From Arthrobacter oryzae (GTDB lineage Bacteria > Actinomycetota > Actinomycetes > Actinomycetales > Micrococcaceae): a stretch of 64,000 nt of DNA. The stretch lies in NCBI RefSeq assembly GCF_003634095.1, contig NZ_RBIR01000001.1, positions 124,001 through 188,000 of the forward strand, read 5' to 3'. This document shows positions 52,099 through 61,278 of this stretch, piece by piece. The first letter of the stretch is position 1, and each line of letters opens with the position of its first letter. Under the pieces are notes generated by a model. That model was given only the letters and a program-made list of their open reading frames with translations. It was not told the origin of the DNA and ran no database searches. Both the position numbers and the translations under genes were made by a program.

Positions 52099-54813
52099 AT
52101 GAACCACCCCACGCACCTTCGTACCGAGCACCTCAGCGAAGCCTTCGGGATTACCAATACGCTGCCCAGATTCAGCTGGACCCCGCCGCAGGGCACGGTC
52201 CGGCAGGTTGCCTACCAGCTGACGGCCAGCAACGGCTGGGACACCGGCCGGGTGGCGAGCGGCACGCACAGCTTCGTGCCGTACGGCGGGCCGGACCTTG
52301 GCTCCCGGGAGCGGTTCGACTGGACGGTCCGGACCTGGAACGTGGCCTCTGACGGTACCGAGGTTCTGTCAGCCTGGTCCGCGCCGATGACCGTGGAACT
52401 GGGCCTGCTGCATCCCGGCGACTGGACCGCGCAGTGGATCGGGCCGGACGAACCGGCGGTTCCGGAACCCGGGGAGCGCCCCGGACACGCGCTGTCGAAG
52501 ACCTTCACCCTAGACGCCGCACCGGATCTTGCGCGCGTCTACGCCACAGCCCACGGCATCTACGAGCTCTTCATCAACGGCGTACGGGTGGGGGACCAGC
52601 AGCTCACCCCGGGTTCGACGAGTTACCATAGCACGCTCCAGGTGCAGGCCTTTGATATCGCCGGCCTGCTCCGGCCCGGCTCCAACGCCGTCCGGGCCGT
52701 CCTCACCGACGGCTGGTATCGCGGCACGTTCGGGTACACGCGCGTTGCCGACATGTACGGAACACAGACGGCTTTCCTGGCCCAGCTGGAGCTGGGTACG
52801 GGCGGACAACGGACGGTCATCGGCACCGACGTCTCGTGGCACGTTTCCGCGACGGAGATCGTCAGCGCCGATCTCATGGCCGGGCAGCGAGTGGATTTCC
52901 GCCGCCGCCACCAAGGAGCAGGGCGCGCGGTCCTCCGGGACGGCAGCTTCGCTGGCCTGACCGGCCCGGTGGCGCCGCCCACCCGGATTGTGGAGGAACT
53001 CGTGCCGATCTCCATCACCCGGCTCAGCAACGGCAACCAGGTCGTGGACCTGGGCCAGAACATCAATGGCTGGATCCGCCTGAGCCGGCTTGGCGCCCCG
53101 GGCGCGACTGTCACGCTGGTGTACGGCGAAGCCCTCGACGCCGACGGGGACGTCACCCAGGACCACCTCCGCCCCCATGATTTCCGCAATCCGGGGCAGT
53201 TCCTCGGCGCCGGCCAGGTGGATTCCGTGGTGGCCTCGGGAGCGCCGGGGGAGGTCTTCGAACCGCGCCACACCACCCATGGTTTCCAGTACATCGCCGT
53301 GCAGGGACTGGACGCAGACCTGGAACCGGGGGACATCACGGGCTGCATGGTCCAGACCGACCTGGAACGCCTGGGCACCTTCAGCTGCAGCGACCGCCGG
53401 CTCAACAGGCTCCACGACATTGTTGAATGGAGCTTCCGTGGCAACGCCTGCGAGGTCCCCACCGACTGCCCGCAACGCGAAAAAGCCGGCTGGGCCGGCG
53501 ACTGGCAGCTGTTTGCGCCCACGGCCGCCTACCTCTTCGACGTCGCAGGATTTACGGCGAAGTGGCTCAACGACGTCCGCAAGGACCAGTGGGACAACGG
53601 GGTGGTCACGAACATCTCTCCCTCGCCGGGACCGGAGCTAACCGGGGCCGAATTCATGGCCTTCACGAACGGATCCTCAGGGTGGGGAGATGCGGTGGTC
53701 ATGGTGCCCTGGGAGATCCATCTGGCCACCGGTGACACCGGCATCCTGGAACAGAACTGGGAGGCCATGGAACGTTGGCTCGGCTTCATCCGCAGCACCG
53801 CGGAGGGCGCCCGGCACCCGGCCAAGGCGGCGGCACATGGCGCGCCGGCCCCGCACGAGCAGTATCTCTGGGACACCGGCTTCCATTTCGGGGAATGGAT
53901 GGAACCGGGCGGCCCGGCGCCGGACCTGTTCGCCTCCCGGTCCGCCGACAACGGCATCGTGGCCACCGCCTATTACCGGCACTCCTCCGCCATCATGGCC
54001 AGGATTGCCGCCGTACTGGGTAAGGAGGACAAAGCCCGGGAACTCGGGGAGCTCTCCGAAAACGTCCGCCGCGCGTGGCAGCGGGAATACCTGCGGGCCG
54101 ACGGAACAGTGGGGAACAGGACAGTGGGGAACGGAACGGTGGGAAACAGAACAGTCGACGGCGGTACGCAGGCCAATTGTGTGCGGGCGCTCGCCTTCGA
54201 CCTCGTGTCCGACGACGTTCGCGCCGCAGTCGCCGGGCAACTGGCAGGACTGGTCCGCGACGCCGGAACCCATCTGGGTACCGGGTTCCTGGCCACGCCG
54301 TACCTGCTGCCCGTCCTTGCCGACAACGGGTACCCCGACCTCGCCTATGAGCTGCTCATGCAGGACTCCGAGCCGTCCTGGCTTGCGATGGTGGACCGCG
54401 GTGCCACCACCGTCTGGGAGGCCTGGAACGGCCTCGACGCGGACGGAACAGCCCGCCAGTCGCTGAACCACTACAGCAAGGGTGCCGTTATCTCGTTCCT
54501 GCACCGCTACACCGCCGGCCTGCGCCAGGCACCCGGGAGCGCGGCCCACGAACGGATCATCATCGAGCCCCGTCCCGGCGCCGGGATCACCTCCGCGGCC
54601 ACGTCGCACCGCGGCCCGCAGGGACTCATCGGTGTCAGCTGGGCGATCGACGACGACGAGATCACCCTCACGGCGACCATCCCGTCAGGAACCACGGCGG
54701 AAGTCAGGCTGCCCGGCCAGCCGAACGCCGTCGTCGGGCCTGGAACCCATACCTTCACCGCCCCTTCCGGCGGCAATGACCACCAGCCCCGACTTGCAAG
54801 GAGTGCATCGTGA
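52099..54813 (+). CDS. GH78 alpha-L-rhamnosidase, first copy
   Basis: A 904-residue GH78 enzyme. Order of domains: N-terminal beta-sandwich (about 1-300, with LARVYATAHGIYELFINGVRVGDQQLTPGSTSYH), then an (alpha/alpha)6 catalytic barrel with RGNACEVPTDCPQREKAGWAGDWQLFAPTAAYLFD, the motif that carries the catalytic carboxylates, and a C-terminal beta domain. No signal peptide. The ATG at 52099 has AGGGAG upstream. It cleaves terminal alpha-L-rhamnose, as in naringin, hesperidin or rutin. It contains an in-frame 15-bp minisatellite. It overlaps the next start by four bases. Confidence 0.94.
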   Translation: MNHPTHLRTEHLSEAFGITNTLPRFSWTPPQGTVRQVAYQLTASNGWDTGRVASGTHSFVPYGGPDLGSRERFDWTVRTWNVASDGTEVLSAWSAPMTVELGLLHPGDWTAQWIGPDEPAVPEPGERPGHALSKTFTLDAAPDLARVYATAHGIYELFINGVRVGDQQLTPGSTSYHSTLQVQAFDIAGLLRPGSNAVRAVLTDGWYRGTFGYTRVADMYGTQTAFLAQLELGTGGQRTVIGTDVSWHVSATEIVSADLMAGQRVDFRRRHQGAGRAVLRDGSFAGLTGPVAPPTRIVEELVPISITRLSNGNQVVDLGQNINGWIRLSRLGAPGATVTLVYGEALDADGDVTQDHLRPHDFRNPGQFLGAGQVDSVVASGAPGEVFEPRHTTHGFQYIAVQGLDADLEPGDITGCMVQTDLERLGTFSCSDRRLNRLHDIVEWSFRGNACEVPTDCPQREKAGWAGDWQLFAPTAAYLFDVAGFTAKWLNDVRKDQWDNGVVTNISPSPGPELTGAEFMAFTNGSSGWGDAVVMVPWEIHLATGDTGILEQNWEAMERWLGFIRSTAEGARHPAKAAAHGAPAPHEQYLWDTGFHFGEWMEPGGPAPDLFASRSADNGIVATAYYRHSSAIMARIAAVLGKEDKARELGELSENVRRAWQREYLRADGTVGNRTVGNGTVGNRTVDGGTQANCVRALAFDLVSDDVRAAVAGQLAGLVRDAGTHLGTGFLATPYLLPVLADNGYPDLAYELLMQDSEPSWLAMVDRGATTVWEAWNGLDADGTARQSLNHYSKGAVISFLHRYTAGLRQAPGSAAHERIIIEPRPGAGITSAATSHRGPQGLIGVSWAIDDDEITLTATIPSGTTAEVRLPGQPNAVVGPGTHTFTAPSGGNDHQPRLARSAS
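54106..54150 (+). repeat. 15-bp tandem repeat in the first rhamnosidase gene
   Basis: Three consecutive 15-base units (ACAGTGGGGAACAGG, ACAGTGGGGAACGGA, ACGGTGGGAAACAGA) encode TVGNR-TVGNG-TVGNR followed by a related partial unit. It stays in frame, and lies on the surface loop of the barrel domain. Confidence 0.9.
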
Positions 54814-55799
54814 CCCCGGACGCCGCCACAGCCATAGAAACCGCCCCCGGCGAAACGGAACAGGCCGCACCAGCGGGGCTGCCGGCCCCGGCCTTCCCGG
54901 CGTTCCTGCCCCCGGGCGCGGCCGACGTCGTGTCGGAAAACTCTGCCGTCCACCGCGAAGTCAGCTATGCGATCGCCATCGGCTTCCGCCGGCTCGCCAT
55001 GGATATCTGGCTGCCCCGCAACGCCGCCGAGACACCGGTGCCGCTGGTGGTATGGATCCACGGCGGTGCCTTCCAGCTGGGGGACCGCCGCGAGCTGCCG
55101 CCCACCTTCGCCCCCGATTCAGTGTTCCGCCGGCTGAATGAGGCCGGCATCGCGTGCGCCACCGTGGATTACCGCCACGCCCTCGAAGCGCCGTTCCCGG
55201 CGCAGCTGCACGACCTCAAGGCCGCCGTCCGGTACCTCCGCCAACACGCAGGCTTCCTGGGGGTCGACGCCGGACGGATCGGCGCCTGGGGCGAATCGGC
55301 AGGCGGACACCTGGCCGCCCTGCTGGGACTTACCGGCGCCAGGGAGGACCTGGAAGGCGGCCTCGGAGTCCAAGGCCACTCCAGTGCCGTGAGCGCAGTC
55401 GTCGACTTCTACGGGGTGTCCTCGCTGCCGGACATGCCGGCCATGAGCATTCCCCCGGGCATGATGAACGGGCCGTTGAGCGCGGCCGTGCCTAACGGCA
55501 TGACGCTCGAGCCCGGCCCCATGCTGGTGGGCGGCACCGCCGACGCCGCCCTGCTGGCCGCCGCCAGCCCACTGGGCTACGTCGGCGCCGACGCGCCGCC
55601 GTTCCTGCTGGTCCACGGCGACAGCGACGGCCTGGTCCCGCTCTCGCAGAGCGAACTGCTGGCCACTGCGCTCGCCGATGCGAACGTCCGCCATGAACTC
55701 ATCTCCGTCCAGAGCGGTGACCACTGCTTCTTTGGCGCGGAGGACCGGCTGGACGGGATCCTCGGCTCAGCGGTGGATTATTTTGCCCGCGAGCTCTAG
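54810..55799 (+). CDS. HSL-family alpha/beta hydrolase (esterase)
   Basis: A 329-residue hormone-sensitive-lipase-type esterase. The oxyanion motif is VVWIHGGAFQLG, the nucleophile elbow GAWGESAGGHLAALLG, the acid region VHGDSDGLVP and the histidine GDHCFFG. The start is GTG at 54810, overlapping the rhamnosidase stop by four bases, so it is part of the same transcript. It probably removes acyl groups from glycoside or aromatic esters. Confidence 0.92.
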   Translation: MTPDAATAIETAPGETEQAAPAGLPAPAFPAFLPPGAADVVSENSAVHREVSYAIAIGFRRLAMDIWLPRNAAETPVPLVVWIHGGAFQLGDRRELPPTFAPDSVFRRLNEAGIACATVDYRHALEAPFPAQLHDLKAAVRYLRQHAGFLGVDAGRIGAWGESAGGHLAALLGLTGAREDLEGGLGVQGHSSAVSAVVDFYGVSSLPDMPAMSIPPGMMNGPLSAAVPNGMTLEPGPMLVGGTADAALLAAASPLGYVGADAPPFLLVHGDSDGLVPLSQSELLATALADANVRHELISVQSGDHCFFGAEDRLDGILGSAVDYFAREL

Positions 55800-55833
55800 G
55801 GACGGGCTCAATTTCCGGCGGTAGCATTCCGAT

Positions 55834-56193
55834 ATGGCTACCGCACGCTTCCCAGGTCTCGTCATTGATTGCCCCGACGCCGGCGCCCTCGCGGGCTTTT
55901 ACGGTGCCCTGCTCGGCTGGAACGTGAAGGACGACGGTGACTGGGCCGAAATCCGCCCCGAAGACGGCAGCGACTGTATTTCCTTCCAGCAGGTGGACGG
56001 CTACCGGGCACCGGAATGGCCGGGCCAGGAGGTGCCACAGCAGATGCACCTGGACTTGATGGTGCAGGACTTGGACGAGGGCGAGAAGGCCGCTGTCGAG
56101 ATGGGGGCCACGAAAGCGGATTCCCAGCCCGGCACCACCTTCCGGGTATTCCTCGACCCTGCCGGCCACCCCTTCTGCCTCTGCGTGGACTAA
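55834..56193 (+). CDS. VOC superfamily (glyoxalase-like) protein
   Basis: A 119-residue protein of two beta-alpha-beta-beta-beta units. Features are PGLVIDCPDAGALAGFYGALLGWNV, QQMHLDLMVQDLDEGEKAAVEMGATKA and FLDPAGHPFCLCVD. Metal ligands are usually at histidine and glutamate positions, but only some are present, so a binding or epimerase role is as likely as dioxygenase activity. It follows the hydrolase by 34 bases. VOC proteins include ring-cleaving enzymes, but this small size fits the glyoxalase/bleomycin group. Confidence 0.85.
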   Translation: MATARFPGLVIDCPDAGALAGFYGALLGWNVKDDGDWAEIRPEDGSDCISFQQVDGYRAPEWPGQEVPQQMHLDLMVQDLDEGEKAAVEMGATKADSQPGTTFRVFLDPAGHPFCLCVD

Positions 56194-56278
56194 AGATTCT
56201 GCACTGACCAGCCACTTCGCCATGCCCGTTCAGACCCGGCAGCAGCGGGGCAGCGGAACAGGCCGGCCCTCCCACCCG

Positions 56279-56296
56279 GTTTCCAGTCAATGAAAC
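56279..56296. promoter_or_regulatory. Palindromic operator upstream of second rhamnosidase (site 4)
   Basis: GTTTC-N8-GAAAC palindrome (GTTTCCAGTCAATGAAAC) 80 bases upstream of the TTG start. On the minus strand it reads TTTCATTGACTGGAAA, matching the sites at 44667, 46083, 46168 and 60131. Confidence 0.7.
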
Positions 56297-56375
56297 ATCG
56301 CTAGCGGTCGCAGTAGAGTTCCCGGGACGCTGGGGGGAGCCCAAGTCTTCCCCTTCGTGACGAATCGAGCCGACG

Positions 56376-59132
56376 TTGACTCCAAACACCCTTCGCTTCC
56401 CCTTGCAGGGCGCCGCCCTCCCGCTGGCTGCCGTTCCCTCCGCCCCCCGTTTCGAACACCATGAGGAGCCCCTCGGTATCGGCGAGGACCGGCCGCGGCT
56501 TTCCTGGCAGGTCGCCACCGGACTACCTGACTGGGTCCAGACCGCCTACGAACTGGAGCTCGGCCCCGATGAGGCCAGCCTGACAAGCTACGGCCGCACC
56601 GAGACCAGGGAGCAGCTCCTGCAGCCCTGGCCCGCACCGCCACTGGAAAGCCGCCAGCGCGTCGCCGTCCGCGTGCGTGTCTGGGGCAATGCCGGAGACG
56701 TGCCCTCCGAATGGAGCCCCGTTGCCTACGTGGAGGCGGGATTGCTGACCGCGTCAGATTGGCAGGCAGCCATGATCCGCCCGGCCTGGGACGAGGCCAG
56801 CGACGCCAACGAGCCGGCAGCGCGGCTGAGCCGGACGTTCGAAGTGGCCGGACCCGTGGCGTCCGCCCGGCTCTACGCCAGCGCCCACGGGGTTTACGTG
56901 GCGCACATCAATGGGCGCCGCGTGGGCCGGGACATCCTGACGCCGGGCTGGACCAGCTACCACCACCGCCTGCGCTACCAGAGCTACGACGTCACTGAAT
57001 ATCTGCGGCCAGGCACGAACGTGATCGGCCTTGAGTTCGCGGACGGCTGGTGGCGCGGCAATCTGGGCTTCCAGGAGAAGCGCAACACGTACGGCAACCG
57101 CACCGCCGTGATCGCCCAGCTGGAAATGACCGACGCCGGCGGGGCAGTGAGCGTGATTGGCTCGGATGCGTCGTGGCTGGCCGGGCGGGGGCCGGTGCTG
57201 TCGGCAGATCTGTACGACGGCGAAACTTTCGATGCGCGGCTCGTGAACCGTGGCTGGGCCGAGACCGGAGCGGACACCGGCGCAGGCACGGACACGCTGC
57301 AGCCCGCCGTCGTGGTTGACGGCTTCGACCCCGCAGTCCTGGCCGCACCCGACGGCCCGCCCGTCCGGGCCACCGAGGAGCTGCCGGTCAAAGCCGTGCT
57401 GGGAACGCCGTCCGGAAAGACCATTCTGGACTTCGGCCAGAACCTGGTGGGACGGGTGCGTTTCACTGTGATCGGTGCGGCCGGCACTGAGGTGGTGCTG
57501 CGGCACGCCGAGGTTCTGGAGCACGGCGAACTCGGCGTCAGGCCGCTGCGCGTGGCCAAGCAGACCGACTGCTACATCCTGCGCGGCGATTCGGACGGCG
57601 AGACCTGGGAGCCCGAGTTCACTATCCACGGGTTCCGCTATGTGGAGGTGAGCGGCTGGCCCGGCGAGCTGGACCCCGAAGCCTTTACCGCCGTCGTAAT
57701 CCATTCCGATCTGGTGCGGACGGGCACGTTCGAATGCTCCGATCCGATGCTGAACCAGCTCCACTCGAACGTGGTGTGGGGGATGCGCGGGAACTTTGTC
57801 GACGTGCCCACGGACTGCCCGCAGCGCAACGAGCGGCTCGGCTGGACCGGCGACTTCCAGATCTTCGCCGCCACCGCGTCCTTCCTGTACCGGATCCCCG
57901 GTTTCACCACATCCTGGCTCAAGGACCTTGCCGCGGAGCAGGGGACCGACGGGCCGCCGCCGCTGGTGGTCCCGGAAGTGGTGGCCGAAAAGCCGCCGTT
58001 TCCGGACCGTCCCGTCATGGCCGCCTGGGGTGACGCCGCCGTACTTGTCCCCTGGGTGCTGTACCAGCGCACGGGTGACCTCGAGTTTCTCCGCCGGCAA
58101 CTGCCGGGAATGGTCGCCTGGCTGGAAGCCGCGGCCCGGGCCGCCGGCCCGGAAATGCAGTTTGAGCACGGCTTCCAGTTCGGCGACTGGCTGGACCCGG
58201 CCGCACCGCCGGATTCGCCCGGTGACGCCCGCACCCCGTGGCAGCTCGTGGCGCAGGCCTACCTGGCGTACTCGGCGGCGGTGGCGGGCGAGGCCGCCGG
58301 GCTGCTGGGCCAGGACACGGAAGCGGAGCGGCTGCGCGGGCTGTCCGCCCGGTCCCGGGCGGTCTTCCGCAAGCGCTACCTCCACGACGACGGCCGGCTC
58401 CTGCCATCGACGCAGACAGCCTACGCGGTGGCCCTGCGCTTCGGCCTCCTCGAGCCGGCGGAACACCCTGCCGCCGGTGCCCGGCTGGCCGAAACCGTGG
58501 AAACAGACGGCTACCGCATCGCCACCGGGTTCGTGGGAACGCCGCTGGTCTGCGACGCGCTCAGCGATGAAGGATACACAACTGAGGCCTATCGCCTGCT
58601 CCTCCAGACCGAGTGCCCGTCCTGGCTGTACCCCGTAACAATGGGTGCCACCACCATCTGGGAACGCTGGGACTCCATGCTCCCGGACGGCAGCATCAAC
58701 GCCGGCGAGATGACGTCCTTCAACCACTACGCCCTGGGCGCGGTAGCCGACTGGATGCACCGCAGCGTGGCCGGCCTGGCACCGGCTGAACCCGGGTACC
58801 GGAAGCTCTCCATCCGGCCGAAGCCCGGCGGGGGACTGTCATGGGCCGCGGCCCGGCACGAGACTCCCTACGGGGAGGCTGCGGTGCGCTGGGAGCTCGC
58901 GGGCAGGGAATTCTCGCTAGCGGTGACGGTCCCTGCCGGTTGCACCGCCGCGGTGTACCTGCCCGACGGCGGGACCACCGGCGTCGAAGTCGGTTCCGGG
59001 TCGCATTCGTTCAGCTGCACAGTTCCTTTGGACGCAGTTCCGTCAGACGCAGTTCCTTCAGACGCAGTTCCTGCAGACGCTGTTCCTTCAGCGACTGCCG
59101 ATGGGGCGCGCGAGCCGGTGTTTCTGCCATGA
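56376..59132 (+). CDS. GH78 alpha-L-rhamnosidase, second copy
   Basis: A 918-residue GH78 enzyme with the same domain order as the copy at 52.1-54.8 kb but clearly diverged. Motifs: ARLYASAHGVYVAHINGRRVGRDILTPGWTSYH, KTILDFGQNLVGRVRFTVIG, FVDVPTDCPQRNERLGWTGDFQIFAATASFLY. No signal peptide. The start is TTG at 56376, the only start codon in this frame for some distance, with no strong ribosome site. The C-terminus carries a 15-bp tandem repeat. It overlaps the next gene by four bases. Two GH78 paralogues suggest specificity for different rhamnosyl linkages. Confidence 0.92.
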   Translation: MTPNTLRFPLQGAALPLAAVPSAPRFEHHEEPLGIGEDRPRLSWQVATGLPDWVQTAYELELGPDEASLTSYGRTETREQLLQPWPAPPLESRQRVAVRVRVWGNAGDVPSEWSPVAYVEAGLLTASDWQAAMIRPAWDEASDANEPAARLSRTFEVAGPVASARLYASAHGVYVAHINGRRVGRDILTPGWTSYHHRLRYQSYDVTEYLRPGTNVIGLEFADGWWRGNLGFQEKRNTYGNRTAVIAQLEMTDAGGAVSVIGSDASWLAGRGPVLSADLYDGETFDARLVNRGWAETGADTGAGTDTLQPAVVVDGFDPAVLAAPDGPPVRATEELPVKAVLGTPSGKTILDFGQNLVGRVRFTVIGAAGTEVVLRHAEVLEHGELGVRPLRVAKQTDCYILRGDSDGETWEPEFTIHGFRYVEVSGWPGELDPEAFTAVVIHSDLVRTGTFECSDPMLNQLHSNVVWGMRGNFVDVPTDCPQRNERLGWTGDFQIFAATASFLYRIPGFTTSWLKDLAAEQGTDGPPPLVVPEVVAEKPPFPDRPVMAAWGDAAVLVPWVLYQRTGDLEFLRRQLPGMVAWLEAAARAAGPEMQFEHGFQFGDWLDPAAPPDSPGDARTPWQLVAQAYLAYSAAVAGEAAGLLGQDTEAERLRGLSARSRAVFRKRYLHDDGRLLPSTQTAYAVALRFGLLEPAEHPAAGARLAETVETDGYRIATGFVGTPLVCDALSDEGYTTEAYRLLLQTECPSWLYPVTMGATTIWERWDSMLPDGSINAGEMTSFNHYALGAVADWMHRSVAGLAPAEPGYRKLSIRPKPGGGLSWAAARHETPYGEAAVRWELAGREFSLAVTVPAGCTAAVYLPDGGTTGVEVGSGSHSFSCTVPLDAVPSDAVPSDAVPADAVPSATADGAREPVFLP
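59031..59090 (+). repeat. 15-bp tandem repeat at the end of the second rhamnosidase
   Basis: Four units of GACGCAGTTCCGTCA type encode DAVPS-DAVPS-DAVPA-DAVPS near the C-terminus. The repeats vary by one to three bases and are in frame. Confidence 0.92.
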
Positions 59133-60139
59133 GCCTCGACGTGGAGCTGGAAGGCCTCATGCATCACGTGGCTGAAGTGGACTCCTTCGCCGATCTCCTG
59201 GCCGATCCTGCCGGGATGCGGCGGCTGGAGGCGTTCAGCGGCGCGGATCTGCCCTACTCGGCCCCTGCCGTTCCTATCCGTTCGGTAGAAGCACCGGGGC
59301 CCAACGGACCAGTGCCCGTCCGGATCTATGGCCCCAGCGGCCGGGTGCTGGACGGTGACCGGGGTTCCACGGCTGCGGATGCGCCCGGTGCCGGACTGCC
59401 CGGCCTGGTGTGGCTGCATGGCGGCGGGTTCGCCGGAGGGACGCTGGACATGCGGGAGGCTGACCAAGCCGCCCGTGAACTGGCTGACCGGACCGGGGGC
59501 CTGGTGTTCTCGGTCGACTACCGGCTGGCCCGCGACGGTGTCCACTTCCCGGTTCCACATGAAGACGCGCTCGCGGCGTGGATCTGGGCGACGGCCCACG
59601 CCGAGGAGCTTGGCGTGGCACCGGGAGCTCTGTGCCTTGGCGGTGCCTCCGCCGGCGGGAACCTTGCCGTCGGCGCCGCCATGTATCTCAAGGATGCCGG
59701 CCGGGGGCTGCCCGCCAAGCTGCTCCTGGCCTACCCGCTCCTGCACGCCGTGCTTCCCCCTCCGGAGCCTGCCGCGCCCGACGGCAGGGTGCTTTCTAGC
59801 CTGCCGCGGATCCTGCGCTTCACCGAGGACGACTGCCGGGCAATGGTGGAGAACTACATTGGCGGGCCCGCCGGGATGGCGTCCTCGTATGCGCTGCCCG
59901 GCCATGCCGACCCTTCGGGACTTCCCCCGGTGGCGATCATCGCCTGCGAATACGATGACCTGCGTCGGTCGGCTGAGCTTTTCCGGGAATCGCTCCGCGC
60001 GGCCGGCGTTCAGGTGGCCTTCCGGCTGGAAGCGGGAGCTACGCACGGCTACCTCAACCACTCGGCGGCGCTTGGGATCGTGCAGCAGGGCCTGGCCTTC
60101 CTCGCGGCGGAACTGGACTCGGCAAAGCCCTTTCAATGA
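59129..60139 (+). CDS. HSL-family alpha/beta hydrolase
   Basis: A 336-residue esterase. The oxyanion motif is LVWLHGGGFAGG, nucleophile elbow LGGASAGGNLAVGAAMYL, acid in IIACEYDDLR and histidine in AGATHGYLN. The start overlaps the rhamnosidase stop by four bases. It is the second of three related but non-identical hydrolases in the island. The end of the gene contains a TTTCA/TGAAA palindrome. Confidence 0.92.
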   Translation: MSLDVELEGLMHHVAEVDSFADLLADPAGMRRLEAFSGADLPYSAPAVPIRSVEAPGPNGPVPVRIYGPSGRVLDGDRGSTAADAPGAGLPGLVWLHGGGFAGGTLDMREADQAARELADRTGGLVFSVDYRLARDGVHFPVPHEDALAAWIWATAHAEELGVAPGALCLGGASAGGNLAVGAAMYLKDAGRGLPAKLLLAYPLLHAVLPPPEPAAPDGRVLSSLPRILRFTEDDCRAMVENYIGGPAGMASSYALPGHADPSGLPPVAIIACEYDDLRRSAELFRESLRAAGVQVAFRLEAGATHGYLNHSAALGIVQQGLAFLAAELDSAKPFQ

Positions 60140-60145
60140 TTGAAA
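60131..60145. promoter_or_regulatory. Palindromic operator TTTCAAT-G-ATTGAAA (site 5)
   Basis: A perfect 15-base palindrome overlapping the stop codon of the upstream hydrolase. It lies 129 bases upstream of the next hydrolase start and fits the TTTCA-N5-TGAAA island consensus, so an internal promoter is likely here. Confidence 0.65.
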
Positions 60146-60273
60146 TCCGTGGTTTGCGCTGGCCCGGTGATCCGACAGTCTTAGGAGAAGACGCCGGGGC
60201 ATCACGGAACCGGCGCACCAAGCGAACCAGCGCAGGAAGTGAACCGGCGCAGAAAATACCGAGGGAGTCGACC

Positions 60274-61164
60274 ATGACGGAAGGCCGGGTGCTGAGCGGC
60301 ATCGAATTCGCCCGCGCGGGCGACGACGATTCCCGCCCGCTGCTGCTTGACCTGTACCTTCCCGGTCCTGGGAGCCGGGCGGCTCTCCGGCCCGCGGTGG
60401 TCCATTTCCACGGGGGCGGCTGGCGCATGGGGGAGCGGTCTTCCCTGGGCCCGGTCCTGGACGGATTCGGCATTAGCGCCTTCGAAACCCTCACTGACGC
60501 CGGATTCGTGGTGGCATCGGCCGACTACCGGCTTAGCCATGAGGCGCACTTCCCGGCCCAGCTGCACGACGCGAAAGCCGCCGTCCGCTGGCTGCGGAAC
60601 CATGCCGCCGACTACAACGTGGACCCGGACCGGATCTACGCGTGGGGTGACTCCGCGGGCGGCCATCTCGCCAGCCTGGTGGGTCTCACCGCCCATGCCG
60701 ACGGCGTCAATGCCGGCGCCGCCGGTGCCGATGCTGCCGTCGCCGCGGTGGCGGCCTGGTACCCGCCCACGGACCTGGGCAGGATGGCCGAGCAAAGCCT
60801 GCCGGCCGCCGTCGCCCGGGCCGACGATCCCGGATCCCGCGAGGAACTTCTCCTCGGCGCCGTCCTGGCCGACCAGCCGGCGAAAACGGCGGCGGCCAGC
60901 CCCATCAGCTACGCCAGCGCGGCGGCCCCGCCGTTCTTCCTGGCTCACGGAACTGGCGACCGCTTTGTTCCCCACGCCCAGTCAGAAACGCTGGCCGCCG
61001 CGCTGGAAGACGCCGGTGCCGAGGTCGAGCTTCTCCTGATTGAGGGCGCGGACCACATGTGGATCCTCCCGGACCACAATCGGGCCGCAGCCGAAAAGGT
61101 GCTGGCGGCAACCGTCTCCTTCTTTCTCCGGCAAAGCCGGCCCCCGCACGCTCAGGCCATCTGA
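60274..61164 (+). CDS. BD-FAE/HSL-like alpha/beta hydrolase
   Basis: A 296-residue alpha/beta hydrolase. Motifs are VVHFHGGGWRMGER, YAWGDSAGGHLASLVGL, HGTGDRFVPHAQ and EGADHMW. The ATG at 60274 has GAGGGAG upstream; an ATG at 60136 that overlaps the previous stop would add 46 unlikely residues. The BD-FAE-like layout is seen in feruloyl/acetyl esterases. It probably releases acyl groups from glycosides. Confidence 0.9.
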   Translation: MTEGRVLSGIEFARAGDDDSRPLLLDLYLPGPGSRAALRPAVVHFHGGGWRMGERSSLGPVLDGFGISAFETLTDAGFVVASADYRLSHEAHFPAQLHDAKAAVRWLRNHAADYNVDPDRIYAWGDSAGGHLASLVGLTAHADGVNAGAAGADAAVAAVAAWYPPTDLGRMAEQSLPAAVARADDPGSREELLLGAVLADQPAKTAAASPISYASAAAPPFFLAHGTGDRFVPHAQSETLAAALEDAGAEVELLLIEGADHMWILPDHNRAAAEKVLAATVSFFLRQSRPPHAQAI

Positions 61165-61278
61165 CCAGCCACTCCACTGCTGCACTACAACTACAGGTTC
61201 TCTGACTACAGGGCCTCTCATTGGCGTGCCCACCTACCACCGCCGCCCCCTCCGGGCGGCACCAGAAAGGCCCACTAC

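Noticed and set aside
56754-58760. Antisense open frame of 668 codons under the second rhamnosidase
   Set aside because: Same reasoning: the plus strand encodes an unmistakable GH78 enzyme; the antisense product has no motifs.
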